Assembly: GCA_907165065.1 (NCBI GenBank)
Contig: OU015541.1
Coordinates: forward strand, 13,861,501 to 13,925,500
Direction of reading: 5' to 3'
Source: Caprimulgus europaeus
Lineage: Eukaryota; Chordata; Aves; Caprimulgiformes; Caprimulgidae
Length of the DNA stretch: 64,000 nucleotides
The position numbers were made by a program, and so were the translations under genes. The notes beneath the pieces are model-generated. The model saw nothing but the letters and a program-made list of their open reading frames with translations, had not been told where the DNA came from and made no database searches. Positions 36,996-48,975 of the stretch are shown in pieces (the first letter of the stretch is position 1; each line of letters begins with the position of its first letter).

Positions 36996-37215
36996 AGAAT
37001 CATAGAATCACAGAATGGTTTGGGTTGGAAAGGACCTTCAAAGGTCATCTAGTCCCACCCCCTGCAGTGAGCAGGGACATCTTCACTAGAGCAGGTTGCT
37101 CAGAGCCCCATCAAGCCTGACTTTGAATATCTCCAGGGATGGGGCCTCCATCACCTCTGTGGGGAACCTGTTGCAGTGATCCACCACCCTCATATTGAAG
37201 GACTGTTTTAAATGT
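36996..37215 (-). repeat. CR1 LINE 3' end
   Basis: Starts AATCATAGAATCACAGAATGG (two copies of the terminal octamer-like unit), then GGTCATCTAGTCCCACCCCC, GCAGGTTGCTCAGAGCCCC and CTCCATCACCTCTGTGGGG. The element becomes unrecognisable after about 37215; more decayed sequence may follow. Confidence 0.92.
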
Positions 37216-37663
37216 TTAAAGAAGAAAAGTTTTAACTGTTTTAAACATCGTGTCCCCATATGTCAGGCCATGAGTAGACAGACCTGGGTGAAATATCCTT
37301 TCTCATCTGAACACCAACTTATACTTGAAGTTTGGGGGTTTTCTTGGTTTTCTTTTTTCCTACTGGTATAAAAGTCTGACAGCAGGTGATGGGATGCAGA
37401 AGGAAAGCACTCGCTGCTGATGCTGCGTGTGTGTGTGTGTCAGTAATTGTGTCACTGGCTCTTGGCTGTGCGAGGTGACTCGCACAAACCGCTGCCCGCA
37501 GAGCAGAGCCTGGGCACAAACGGCTTCGTGTTGTACGTGTGCACGTTTTCATAACGACTGAACTGAGGTGAATATGGGCAAAGAGGAGAAATTTTATAAT
37601 GCCTTTCTTGTTGTCTTACGTGCCAAGGTCGTAGGAAGCATTGAGACAGAGATAAAGGACACT
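37216..37663. other. Unique or decayed sequence between two CR1 copies
   Basis: Contains a short (GT)n at 37427-37441 and a small CpG-containing patch (37440-37560). No exon. Confidence 0.45.
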
Positions 37664-38072
37664 GATGTGTGAGGAGCGGCTGAGGGAACTGGGGGTGTTG
37701 AGCCTGGAGAAAAGGAGGCTGAGGGGAGACCTTCTGGCTCTGTCCAACTCCCTGAAAGGAGGGTGGGGAGAGGTGGGGGTGGGTCTGGTCAACCAAGGAC
37801 CAAGTGACAGGACAAGAGGAAATGGCCTCAAGCTGCACCAGGGGAGGTTTAGATTGGATGTGAGGAGAAATTTCTTTACTAAAAGGCTTGTCAAGCAGTG
37901 GAACAGGCTGCCCAGGGCAGTGGTGGAGTCCCCATCCCTGGAGATATTTAAAAGCTGTGTCGATGTGGTGCTAGGGCCATGGTTTAGTGGTGGCTTTGGC
38001 AGTGTTAGGTTTACACTTGGACTTGATATTCTTAAAGGTCTTTTCCAACCAAAAGAATCCTGTGATTCTGTG
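37664..38072 (+). repeat. CR1 LINE 3' end, 'gtggtggagtcccc' subfamily
   Basis: GAGGAGCGGCTGAGGGAACTG, GGGCAGTGGTGGAGTCCCC and TTGGACTTGATATTCTTAAAG mark it; it ends ATCCTGTGATTCTGTG. One open stretch carries much of the ORF2 C-terminus ([20 protein letters not shown]) but it is truncated upstream. Confidence 0.93.
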
Positions 38073-38839
38073 CACCTAAGTCTGAACTGCATCCCAAGAG
38101 CTGGCTTGCCAGGACTGTGGATGCACACTTAGAAAATGAGCTGAGGCCTCTGAAAACTTGGCACAGGTTGGTTTCTCAAGCATTATCCAATGATGTCATA
38201 TAGCGAATATTAGGAGAACAACATCTGGTAGCTTTGCTGTCTACGTGCCCGTTGCAAACAATTTGTCAGACCTGTGTAAATGTTCAGTTTGGTCACGTAA
38301 CAGTTTGGTAAGAGACTCGTGCAGTCAAGGCCACCTGCTTGCTGCCTCTTTTCCTTTCACATCAAATAATGAGGACTTTTTTTCGTTGTTTGTTTTTTGT
38401 TCCAATGCATTAAGTGACACTTTAAAAGCAGCTAAAGGCATTGGCAAGAGAAGTCAAGATCGCTTTGCACAAAGGTGTCAATGTTTTTATTTTAAGCTTA
38501 ATGTTGCAGTTAATTCATTATCTCCAAATTGTAAAACATGGGTGGGGATCCCTCAAATGTCCTGCTGGAGATTAGTTCCTGACTGTGGACAGAGGTGTTT
38601 TCTGTGCAGGGCTGTGTGTGATGTGCTGCTTGTGTAGATCTGGGCTCTGGAGCTCCTGTTCTGCAGCCTCCCCTGGCACGCAGGTTTCCAGTCTTGTATG
38701 TAGCAGTGCCCGTTCTCTGTCCCCTCTTGTCCAGAAGTGAAATGGAGCTCAGAGCTGATGTGAAGCTATGAAACTACTGGTGGTGAAAGTGCTGTGCAAG
38801 TTCCAGCCCCTGAGTATGTCTTGTCCTGGGCTGCACCCA
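38073..38839. other. Unique intron sequence, enhancer-like in part
   Basis: 38170-38550 is unique with CCAATGATGTCATA, CAATTTGTCAG, GGTCACGTAAC, CTTTGCACAAAGG and AATGTTTTTATTTT words. No coding signal. Confidence 0.4.
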
Positions 38840-39425
38840 GAGCAGCGTGGGCAGCAGGTCGAGGGAGGGGATTCTGCCCCTCTGCTCCGCTCTCCTGAGA
38901 CCCCACCTGCAGTGCTGCCTCCAGGGCTGGGGTCCACAGCACAGGGAAGACATGGACCTGCTGGAGCCAGTCCAGAGGAGGCCACAAACATTGTCAGAGC
39001 ACTGTAAGAGCTCTGCTGTGAGGACAGGCTGAGAGAGTTGGGTCTGTTCAGCCTGGAGAAGAAAAGGCTCCAGGGAGACCTTATTGCAGCCTTTCAGTAC
39101 TTAAAGGGGGCTGGTAAGAAAGAGAGGGACAGACTTTTTAGCAGGGCCTGTAGCAATAGGACAAGGGGTGATGGTTTTAAACTACAAGAAAGGAGTTTTA
39201 GACTGGATGTAAGGAAGAAATATTTTCCAGTGAGGGTGGTAAAACCCTGTCCCAGGTTGCCCAGAGAGGTTGTAGAAGCCCCATCCCTGGAAACATTCCA
39301 GGTCAGGTTGGACGGGGCTCTGAGCAACCTGCTCTGGTTGGAGATGTCCCTGCTCAGTGCAGGGGGGTTGGACTGGATGGCCCTGAAAGGTTCCTTCTAA
39401 CCCAAACCATTCGATGATTCTGTGT
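38840..39425 (+). repeat. CR1 LINE 3' end, ~585 bp
   Basis: One of the longest CR1 copies here. It begins in the reverse-transcriptase region (GGGGATTCTGCCCCTCTGCTC), passes AAGACATGGACCTGCTGGAGC and GCCTGGAGAAGAAAAGGCTCC, and ends CCAAACCATTCGATGATTCTG. Same group as 41815 and 48486. Confidence 0.94.
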
Positions 39426-41814
39426 GGCAGGGATGTGCCCATAGGATACAAACCTCCCCAACTGCTTTGCAGGCAAGTGCATAGTGGTTGCAGTGGAGAG
39501 TCCCAGCTCTGCGTGAGCAGAGGGGACAGATGAGCTCTGCTGGCTTCCTTTGTGGCTAATGTGGCTTTGTTTGAATTTAAGAGATCACAAAAACTGGGGT
39601 TGGGTATTATTGCAACTACATGTGGTCCAGCAGAGTTGTGAAGCCTCAACTGAAATGGGTTCTACTGAGCACTGAGCAAACACCTGGTAAAGGATGGTCC
39701 CTAAGGAAAATAGCAAAGATGGACAAACAGTGTGTATATAAGGGAGAGAGAAATTATATTGCTACTGGATTATTTATTTCTGGGGTTATTTTTTAGATGA
39801 ATCTTAGTGCTGCAAGTTCTGTGTTACCAGCATGTTTGGTACGTGGTACCCGAGACCATGGTCTGGCACTGTGTGTGCACAGAGAGGCCAGTGTCCAGTG
39901 TGAGACTGGTCCTTCCCGGTCTGCTGCTGGGGAAAACATTGGCTTTGCAAGTCATTTGCTTGGTGAAGTTGCTGCTGGGCTGTGGCCTCTTCCTCTGCTT
40001 TGATGGGGACCTTGCACTCTGGGAAATCATTAGATGATTGTAAGAAAGTGTGGGTGCAATGCAAGTGAGAAAGAAGGGTTTAAGCTCATCTTTAGCTCCA
40101 GAGGACTTCTGGAGACATAGATGCCATCAGCATCCTATAACTATGCTGTGCAGGATCTGATGCAGCCACCAGCAGTTTCCATCAGGCTGCTGCGTTTCAG
40201 CATCACTGACTTAACAGAAGAGTCTCTAAACCAAATAGGACTGGTCAGACATCCCTGGTGGATTGCAAAAATGGGACTTCAGACATCAGCGAATCAATTC
40301 TACCTCTGAATTTCCTGGGCATTACATCTGATTAATTTGTCATATAGTCTCCCAAAGCATGAGGCACGTGGTTTACAGTTTTGCCAAAATCATCAGAGCT
40401 AAAAAATTCATCAGTCCTATTCCTTTCTCCCCAGTGACCACACACTTAGGGAAATTTCCTTCCCCTTCCTCTCTGTGTGAGATGTCCCACCTTGTCATAC
40501 AAAAGGCTGCAGAGGGCACCTGGCTGCCTGTGGTATGGGACCCCAGGCGCTGCCCTGGGCCACGCTGGAGTGTAGCTGAGGCTTGCAGGATGCTCCTTGT
40601 TTAGCGTGTTGTCTCTTTTCCTTTTGGAAGACAGGGTGAAAAATGGGAAAAAGAGGAGTTCATCCACTTCCATGCTCATCTCCTTGCTACAGCTATTAGA
40701 GGATTAGTAAGAAAGGTGACCATTGAAGTGGTAACCGTGGTCTGCATGGGTTTTGCCAAGTTTCTAATGTGTGAGCCTCAAAGCTGGAGCGAGATCCATG
40801 TTGTTTGTGAATATCATGAATTGCTTGTCTGTCCTGTGTACGTAGAAGCTGGGGTTTATGTGGGAAGGATAGTGCTGATGTCATTAATAGAGGTGATGTC
40901 CCCACTCTGGTGAATGGACGAGCACTTACTGAGTGGTGGTATCAGAGGAAGGTCCCCTGGTCCCCAACAGGACCAGTAGATAGATGTTGGCTTGGCTTGG
41001 GGTTTCTGCATCTGCCTGGGGATGTGGGAGCTGTGGAGGAGAGGAAGGGGTTAAAATGAAGCAGACTGTCCAATAGGCATAAGCATGTATGTGTGAAGGA
41101 AGACAGACCTTTCTGTTGTATTGTGCTGTTTTCATTCAAAGGATTTCAGCTCTGGACCACTGCAGAGACCCCCACTCCTCTGCCCTGGCCACACCTGGTG
41201 GGGAATTCCTCCCTGGCATGGGGGGTACCCAGTCTCCAGCCCTAGGGCTGTGCCTTGGGCATGAAGCCTTCTGTGATGCTTTAGGACTTCAGTTCTCATT
41301 GCCATTTTCACTGATCTTGGGCAACAATGGCATGTGTGAACGGGAAATAAGGCAACTCCAGTTTGCCCATATTTGTTTAAAAAAAAAATAATCTTAAACA
41401 TTAAGCCCAAGAGATGGCTGAATTTAAGTGCTATTAAGAGATGATTGGTAATGCCCAGCTGCACATATTGATTCAGCTGAGAGGCAGTAGGAGCAGTTTA
41501 TCAGCATTGTCACCCTGTCCTCTAATTTCTCTTGCAAGTGCAGCTGGTCCCTGGGCCCTGTCTCTTGATAGCAAGGGGTATCTGGTTTCTCCTCTCTCCT
41601 CTACCCTTTTCTCTTTGCTTCTCCCACCTTTGCTCCATGAGCCCTGCCAGCCGCAGTGCGGGGACAGGAGGGAGGGTTGCCCCGAGATGCTTGTGCTTTG
41701 GTCAAGAAACAACCTCAACATGGCCCTGCAGCCCCAGGGGCTAAAACAGCTCCTGGCCCTTGGTTAAATGGGTGTCACGAGGCTGTAGCCCAAGGCCAGG
41801 GTGAGGGGTCTCAC
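39426..41814. other. Unique intron sequence
   Basis: No exon, RNA gene or repeat recognised apart from a short A-run near 41380. Confidence 0.55.
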
Positions 41815-42262
41815 CTGGAGGGGCCACAAACGTGATCAGAGGGATAAAGCAGCTCTGCTGTGGAGAAAGGCCGAGAGAGTTGGGGCTGTTCAGTCTAGAG
41901 AGGAGAAGGCTCCGGGGAGACCTTCCAGTGGCCTCCCAGTACCTGAAGGGGCTACAAGAAAGTTGGGGACAGACTTTTTAGCAGGGCCTGTAGCAATAGG
42001 ACAAGGGGTGATGGTTTTAAACTACAAGAAGGGAGATTCAGACTAGAGGTAAGGAAGAAATTTTTTCCAGTGAGGGTGATAGAACCCTGGCCCAGGTTGC
42101 CCAGAGAGGTGGTAGAAGCCCCATCCCTGGAAGCATTCCAGGTCAGGTTGGACGGGGCTCTGAGCAACCTGATCTGGTTGAAAATGTCCCTGCTCACTGC
42201 AGGGAGGTTGGAATGGTGACCTTGAAATGTCCCTTCCCACCCAAACCATTCTGTGATTCTAG
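41815..42262 (+). repeat. CR1 LINE 3' end
   Basis: GAGAGTTGGGGCTGTTCAGTC, TTTTTAGCAGGGCCTGTAGCA, GAGGTGGTAGAAGCCCCATC and CCAAACCATTCTGTGATTC. Truncated at its 5' end in the C-terminal reverse-transcriptase region. Confidence 0.94.
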
Positions 42263-44113
42263 GATTTATTTACAGACTTTAGTTTGATCCCTTTGCAGCT
42301 CCTACCACAAAGCCTTGATGATGGTGAGTGCTTCTCTCCACCAAATCACTTGGTGGTGAATTAAATCATTACATTATTTCCCCCCTACCCCCCTCCCCTC
42401 CAGTATTCAGTGTTCTGAGCTAAATTAGACTAGAAACCCTTTTCAGACTGTTCCTTTAATAAAGTATTTAGTTAATAGATGATGCAGAGCTCGCACAAAG
42501 CTTGCGAGAATCTGACACAGGGTATCATAATATTATGATATTTAACAGCAAAACCTACTGCATTATCAACTTACCTCTATAGCATGGAGGAGGCAACAGC
42601 TGAGGCATAAAAACTAATGCTTCAGTATGACAGAGCTAAAATTGAACTTGGCAATTACTGCGTGCATGATTCGCAGTATTGTGAAGTGAAGCTACTATAT
42701 AAATCAGCTCCAGTAATCATAGGGTTTAAAATTAGTCAGTTACTATTAACTCTGCCAGTGTTAGCATATGTTGAAGAATTATAAAAGTGAAAGGTATGGA
42801 ATATCTGAAGTACAGGTTTAAAGTAAACCACTTGAACAAGCTCCCAGTGGGAGGATTTGAAGTTCATGCAGAAGTAAGGTTTTGGGTACTCTGACAAAGG
42901 TTTGTGGAACACATTTAATTGCACGTTGCAGTCTAATCTTTTGAATGCTTAACATCCTTTAGAAAGCACCTTTTCATGTTCCCAAGACTTTCACAGTTCA
43001 CAGAGGGTAGTGTGATGATTGAATTTAATTTTTTCTCCCTTACAGAATTTTTTTTTTCCTTTTTTTTTTTTTTTTCTTTCAGAGCAGCGCTATTCAAATA
43101 GTTTGCAGAGCTCTTCAATGCCAGGCATAGAAAAAAGGAAACAGCAGGATAATGTTTTTAAAATCATTATGGGGAAGTGAAGGGCTGCTCTGAGCACAGC
43201 ACAGAAATTAGCAACTGCTATGATTGCTAAATTTTTATTCAATGCAAATTTCATGGAATTTGCTGCAATGAAAAATACGGGAGTTAGGTTATTAGTAGGA
43301 TTCTAAATTATGTAGGGTGCACAAATATTTTATGTGGGGCACGGAGCTGCGTGTGTTTCAGTAGGAGAGCAGGAGCTGGCAGCAGCTCTGCTGGGGTCAG
43401 ATGGTTGCTTTAATGTCCAGTTTGCTTCACGTTAACATTTTCAGCTTAATTTTGGAAAAAAACCTGTTTCAGTCTTGGTGACACTGGCTGTGGTGAGTGT
43501 GCATGGGTTTATAACCCCCAAAAGCTTTGGAAGAAGGGTGACTTGCTGCAGGGTTCACCCCCCTGGCTCGGCACTTGCTGCATTGGGAGATCGCGTCACC
43601 ACGTGGTACCTCGTGTCTTTGTGGGGTCCTTGTGGCTTTTGTTTTCAGGGGCTTTGTTGTCCATGAGTAATTCTGAATGAGTTTCATCCAGCGTTGGAGT
43701 GATGGAGGAGGAGATGACATGGTCCTCTTGGATCCCTCAGCCTGGCCTGGGCTGCTGCCAGCATCTCCCAGGGATTCTGCTAGCCCTTGGGCTCATTGCC
43801 AAGGCCTCAGTCCCTGCTGTCTCCCTCCCTGCATCCCCTCCTGGGAAGGTGGGATGAGAGTTTCCCAGCTAGTTGCTTTTATGCTAGTGAATCTAAACCC
43901 ACTTTTCCATACCTTCACCCACAGTTCAGGTTGGGCCCCTGCACCAGCCATCCTGCCTCACCTGGGCAGCGTCCCCTGCACTCCTCCAAGGCAGTTGCCA
44001 TCCCTCTCGTTTCTCTTCCCATGCTTGACCTTCAGATTCTAACGTAAATCATGATGACTTTTATGGCTTTTCTTTTTCCCCACTTGCCTCCTGTCCATAC
44101 CCTTTTGTTCAGT
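42263..44113. other. Unique AT-rich intron sequence
   Basis: Includes a palindrome cluster (42490-42540), a perfect ATGCAAAT octamer (43242-43249) and T-rich tracts near 43050-43080. No exon. Confidence 0.5.
42490..42540. repeat. Two inverted repeats, one an 18-bp perfect palindrome
   Basis: TATCATAATATTATGATA at 42523-42540 equals its own reverse complement. Just before it, CTCGCA (42490-42495) pairs with TGCGAG (42503-42508) around a 7-base loop. Could extrude as hairpins or bind a dimeric factor; neither is shown. Confidence 0.9.
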
Positions 44114-44375
44114 TACAGAATCACAGAGTGGTCAGGGTTGGAAGGGACCTCTAAGATCATCTAGTCCAACCCTCCTGCTAGAGCAGGATCACCTCATGTA
44201 GGTCACACGGGAACGTGTCCAGGTGGGTTTTGAACATCTCCAGAGATGGAGACTCCACACCCTCTCTGGGCAGCCTGTCCCAGGGCTCCAGCACCCACAC
44301 AGGAAAGAAGTATTTTCCTTACATTTAGGTTGAACCTCCTGTTTTCCAGTTTGTGACCATTACCACCACGTCTGC
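44114..44375 (-). repeat. CR1 LINE 3' end
   Basis: TTACAGAATCACAGAGTGG, GATCATCTAGTCCAACCCTC, GAGACTCCACACCCTCTCTGG and AGGTTGAACCTCCTGTTTTCC. Same broad group as 33206 and 46398 but more diverged. Confidence 0.92.
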
Positions 44376-46397
44376 ATCCAGAATAGGCAACTGGTGTCTT
44401 ATTTCTAACTCCAGTGAAGTGGAAATGTTGCAGCAAATCTGTGCTTTAGTCTTTCTTTACTTTTAGTCCCCCCATGTGTCCTAATTATTTAGTGCAACTC
44501 ATTCAGCCAGTGTTTTTGAAGATGCTCGTGCTCTGGCAAGGGAGAAGGATCGGATGAGATGCTCTTTTCTCTCCCTCTCTTTTTTCCCCTCCTTCTTTCT
44601 CTCTCTTGCTTTTTTAAATAAAGAGATAGGAATGGCCTACAGCAGGACCACGTTATGCTCCTGCTTAATGTGCAAGTGGCACGTAGGAAAATGCTTTGTT
44701 AATCAGAGCACAGCCCAGTCAGGTGGAGGGATGGAAAATTTAAGAGCGAGGACTGTTTGGGGGCTGCTCCAGGGCTGCACCCACGTGTGATTATAGAGTC
44801 AGTCACTGTGCCCTGTGAGGAAGACTGAAGACTGTGAAGGTCACTGAACACAGATGAGCCTATTTGCCATCATACTGGGGACTTCATATTTTGGAAATAG
44901 GCTCTGTTATTTGTCTTCACCCGCAGCAAGGCGTTACCCTATCAGTCAGAGATAAACCTTGCTGTGTTCCGTTAAAGGATTTTGAAATATCTAATTTTCA
45001 ATTGGCTGATACAGGGTAAATTGCCCCCATTCTCCCTGCCGGGAATTTTTAAGATTCGCAAAGAATTTATCAGTACATTTAACACTTCCATTGAAACTCT
45101 ATTTCTGCGGGCATGGAAATGAGCGACGAATGAAAGTCACAACTCAAGAAGCAGGAAACATGCCTGTAAGCGAGGAAAAAGCTGTCACTGGCGTTGTGAA
45201 GAGAGAGAGGTATAAATAGGGCATCGGGTTAGAAAGCAGGAAATCTGCGTGCTGCGGGTTTTACTTGGAATTTCTTCTGGTGACCCCAGATAAGATTGTT
45301 AACCCTCGGCTCTGCAGGCGGTTGTACGTGCTCATTTACGGGCTCTGTTTCTGGCTTTTGGGACTGTCTGCATGAGCTAAGTGTTTGAAAGTGTGGCCGC
45401 TCCATCAATCATGGGTGTGTGGTTTTCATGCTTCGGAAGGATCACTTTACCAAAGAGACTGGATTTCTCAATATTTCCTGTACAGTATTAATTTAGTCTC
45501 GTCCCCACACTGCCTGGCCTGGGGAGAGATGATCTCGTGGTGAAGGGTCTGTCCCTACGAGCAAGTGAGCATCACAGATACGGTGGCAGTTCCTACTGCA
45601 GATGGACTTAATGCTGTTGGTGACCACAACTTTGTGTTTGGTTTCATTTTTATAAAGAAGATAAAATAAATAGCATCAATCAGGAGGGACTGTTTCATAT
45701 CTCCATGGTAGACCAAAGAAGACCCTTCCATGTGAGCCAGTACCATGGGTGTCCGTGTGTGTTGGTCCTTAGCTCACAGCCTGCCCTGAACTGCAAGTGA
45801 AATGGCTCCAGTCGTGACACAAGACTTTGTCCTGGGAGACATCACCTGCCAGAAAACAGCAGGTCTCTGCCCAAAACATGCAGTGGTCTTTGAGCCTGCC
45901 ATCAGCATTGCTGAGTGTGTAGCATATTGATAGAACATGATCTGGGATTTATCACGTCCTTCTATATAACTTTGTTCAAAGTGGTGGGTTTGGTTTTTTT
46001 ATTTTGGGGTGGGGCGGGTTTGGGAGTTGAGGGGGTTTCTTTGTTGTTGTTTTTTTTTACACTGGACACAGCGATAGGCTGGGAGGAAACCACTGAGGTG
46101 GATCATTGCAATGGGAAAACCAAAAAGACAGTACAGATCATGACCACTAAACAAGGTGCTGTGCAGCATCCCACCCACGATGAGATGTGGGGATCTACGT
46201 TATATCATGTCCTCCGTGGCTGGAGCTGCAGGCATGGGAGCATCCTGAGGGTGTGTATACCAACATCCTCTGGAGGGGATGGTGCCTCCCCTCCTGCACA
46301 CCACCATCTGAGGGTGCTTTGGATTTTGTGATGGGGTCCCATTTCTGGGGATGACCCAGCACTGCTCCACCAGCCAGCAAGGGAAAAGGGGCCATGG
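44376..46397. other. Unique intron sequence
   Basis: No exon recognised. The distinctive patch is 44930-45420 (listed separately). T-rich tracts near 46050. Confidence 0.5.
44930..45420. promoter_or_regulatory. Possible regulatory patch with TATA-like box
   Basis: Unique DNA with a consensus-like TATAAATA at 45211-45218 on the + strand, preceded by purine-rich GAGAGAGAGG and a run of scattered CpGs (GAGCGACGAATG, CTGTAAGCGAGG). It could be an alternative intronic promoter or an enhancer; no first exon was recognised after it. Confidence 0.25.
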
Positions 46398-46920
46398 AGA
46401 ATCACAGAATCACAGAATGTCAGGGGTTGGAAGGGACCTCAAAAGATCATCCAGTCCAACCCCCCTGCCAGAGCAGGACCACCTAGATGAGTTCATACAG
46501 GAAGGTGTCCAGGCAGGTCTCGAATGTCTCCAGAGAAGGAGACTCCACACCCTCCCTGGGCAGCCTGTCCCAGGGCTCTGGCACCCTCACAGGAAAGAAG
46601 TTTCTTCTCAAGTTTAAGCGGAACCTCCTGTGTTCCAGCTCACACCCATTGCCCCTTGTCCTACCACTGGATACCACTGAGAAGAGCCTGGCTCCATCCT
46701 CCTGACACTCATCCTTCATATATTTATAAACATTAATGAGGTCACCCCTCAGTCTCCTCCAAGCTAAAGAGCCCCAGCTCCCTCAGCCTTTCCTCATCAG
46801 GGAGATGCTCCACTCCCTTCATCATCTTGTTGGCTCTGTGCTGGACTCTCTCCAGCAGTTCCCTGTCCCTCTTGAACTGTGGGGCCCAGAACTGGACACA
46901 ATATTCCAGATGCAGCCATC
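46398..46920 (-). repeat. CR1 LINE 3' end, ~520 bp, young subfamily
   Basis: Nearly matches 33206-33808: AATCACAGAATCACAGAATG, CTCCACACCCTCCCTGGGC and GGTCACCCCTCAGTCTCC. Minus-strand open pieces (46742-46951 in part, 46483-46719) carry the ORF2 C-terminus. It shares the same 5-base loss near 46756. Confidence 0.94.
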
Positions 46921-47509
46921 CCATCATCACGTTGAATGATTTAAAAACCACTGAGACAAAACCAGTTGTGTAAGAAGGGGGCCTGGCCTCTGTGACACTG
47001 ATGCTCTCGGTTCCTGGGCTGACAGCTCCAGTGCGTATGTAAGCCAGGGGGTCATGTAGGTCTTCAATAAAATGACAAGTGGGTGTGATCGTTCTGACTG
47101 TTACAACTTAGAAATTTGGCCCAGGGAGTTATTTCAGGCTTGTGCAGTCTGAAGTTTTCTCACAGCCTGAAATCCCATTTCCAATAGAAATCATAATGTC
47201 CCGTCCCTACGTGCTCTGTCATGAACAAACGGTGACTTCCCTGGAGGTGTCACCCTGGCAGCAGCACAGCCGCTTCCCGGGAGCACTGGCATCAGGAGGG
47301 TGAGATGCAGGCGTCAGGATGTTTCCTGCACAGCTCATGACTTTGCAGAAGTTGGTAGTAGTATTTTCTTTTTTTTTTTTTTTTTCTTTTTTTGTGGCTT
47401 GGTGCTGTTCTCTGAATGTTTTGGGTTTTTTTTTTTTTTTTTTTTAAAAGGTGATGAATACTTTGTACCTGGGCAAGGGGAACTGATTATAGTGGCCTTC
47501 CAATTATCT
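46921..47509. other. Intron sequence with two poly(T) tracts
   Basis: Unique sequence, then T17-C-T7 (47369-47393) and T20 (47426-47445). No exon. Confidence 0.6.
47369..47445. repeat. Paired poly(T) tracts
   Basis: T-runs at 47369-47393 (one C inside) and 47426-47445 separated by about 30 bases. Confidence 0.92.
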
Positions 47510-47856
47510 TCTAGCAGCCTTCCAATACCTGAAGGGGGTCTACAAGAAAGCTGGGGAAGGACTTTTTGTAAGGGCAGTTAATGCCAGGACAAGGGGAAAT
47601 GGCTTTAAGCTGAAAGAGGGGAGGTTTAGATTAGATATTAGGAAGAAATTCTTCACTGTGAGGGTGGTGAGACACTGGCCCAGGTTGCCCAGAGAAGCTG
47701 TGGCTGCTCCTCCCTGGAAGTGTTCAAGGCCAGGTTGGATGAGGCTTTGAGCAACCTGGTCTAGTGGAAGGTGTCCCTGCTGCTGGCAGGGGGGTTGGAA
47801 CTGGATGAGCTTTAAGGTCCCTTCCAGCCCAAACCAGTCTGTGATTCTGTGATTAA
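47510..47856 (+). repeat. CR1 LINE 3' end, 'agcaacctggtctag' subfamily
   Basis: CAGCCTTCCAATACCTGAAGG, GAGGAAGAAATTC-type core, AGAAGCTGTGGCTGCTCC, then GGGGGGTTGGAACTGGATGAG and CCAGTCTGTGATTCTGTG. Confidence 0.94.
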
Positions 47857-48485
47857 CTCTTGCAAGCTGAATCTGAATCCTTGAGAGAAAAGCATGAAGG
47901 ATTCCCCATGTTTCTCGTTCTTTGATGTCCCTGTGCACCATCTCAGAGCTTTCTTAGAGAGGTTCCTAGAGCCAGAAATGCAAACTGGTGACTCAGTGCA
48001 CAGAGTGACTTTTCTACCTTTGACTACAACTTAAACCGCCCAAAGCTGAGCATATTGGGAAGAGGTTTTGCACCACTTGCGAGGTCCTTTGCAGGAGCTG
48101 TAACCGAAATCGGTGGGGACAGAGCAGCAAAAGCAGAATTTCTCTGGTCTCTGGAGCACGCAAACATTTGCTCTGTGGGCTGTGCTGCACCAGCTCTTCT
48201 CTTCATACAGGTTGTTTTGTTTCCTGTGGTGTCTGTGTTGCTGTTGAAGCAGTTCCACGAACCTCCTGTTTCTCCCAGGGCTGTTTGCATGGCAGGTGTT
48301 TGCTGTGATAAAATATTGATGGGGAGGAGGAAGGAAGGCTTCGCTCTCTGTCTGTCTCTATCTCACGTTAGGTTGGGGTTTTTTTTCAGGTGGGAGGTAC
48401 AGAAAGGGCCACATCTTGATTTTAAAATCAACCAAGAATTTCTAGAATGTGAATATAACTGGGTTTTGATGCAGCTTGGGATAAC
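47857..48485. other. Unique intron sequence
   Basis: No exon or repeat recognised. Frames at 48024-48543 are open on both strands without known domains. Confidence 0.55.
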
Positions 48486-48975
48486 TCAGCACAGGAAAGA
48501 CATGGACCTGTTGGAGCGGGTTCAGAGGAGGCCATGGAGATGATCAGAGGGATAGATCAGCTCTGCTGTGAGGACAGGCTGAGAGAGTTGGGGTTGTTCA
48601 ACCTGGAAAAGAAAAGGATCCAGGGAGACCTTATTGCACCTTTCAATACTTAAAGGGAGCCTGTAAGAAAAAAGAGGAGAGACTTTTTAGCAGGGCCTGT
48701 AGCAATAGGACAAGGGGTGATGGTTTTAAACTAAAAGAGGGGAGATTTAGACTGGATAGAAGGAAGAAATATTTTACGCTGAGGGTGGTGAGACCCTGGC
48801 CCAGGCTGCCCAGAGAGGTGGTAGAAGCCCCATCCCTGGAAACATTCAAGGTCAGGTTGAGTGAGGCTCTGAGCAACCTGCTCTGGTTGAAGATGTCCCT
48901 ACTCACTGAAGGGGGATTGGACCAGATGACTTTTAGAGGTCCTTTCCAACCCAAACCATCCTATGATCTTGTGGT
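48486..48975 (+). repeat. CR1 LINE 3' end
   Basis: AAAGACATGGACCTGTTGGAG, GAGAGAGTTGGGGTTGTTCAA, GAGGTGGTAGAAGCCCCATCC and CCAAACCATCCTATGATC. Confidence 0.94.

Noticed and set aside
46736-46939. Plus-strand frame starting [13 protein letters not shown], also at 33539
   Set aside because: The same frame in two CR1 copies read on the antisense strand; a repeat by-product.
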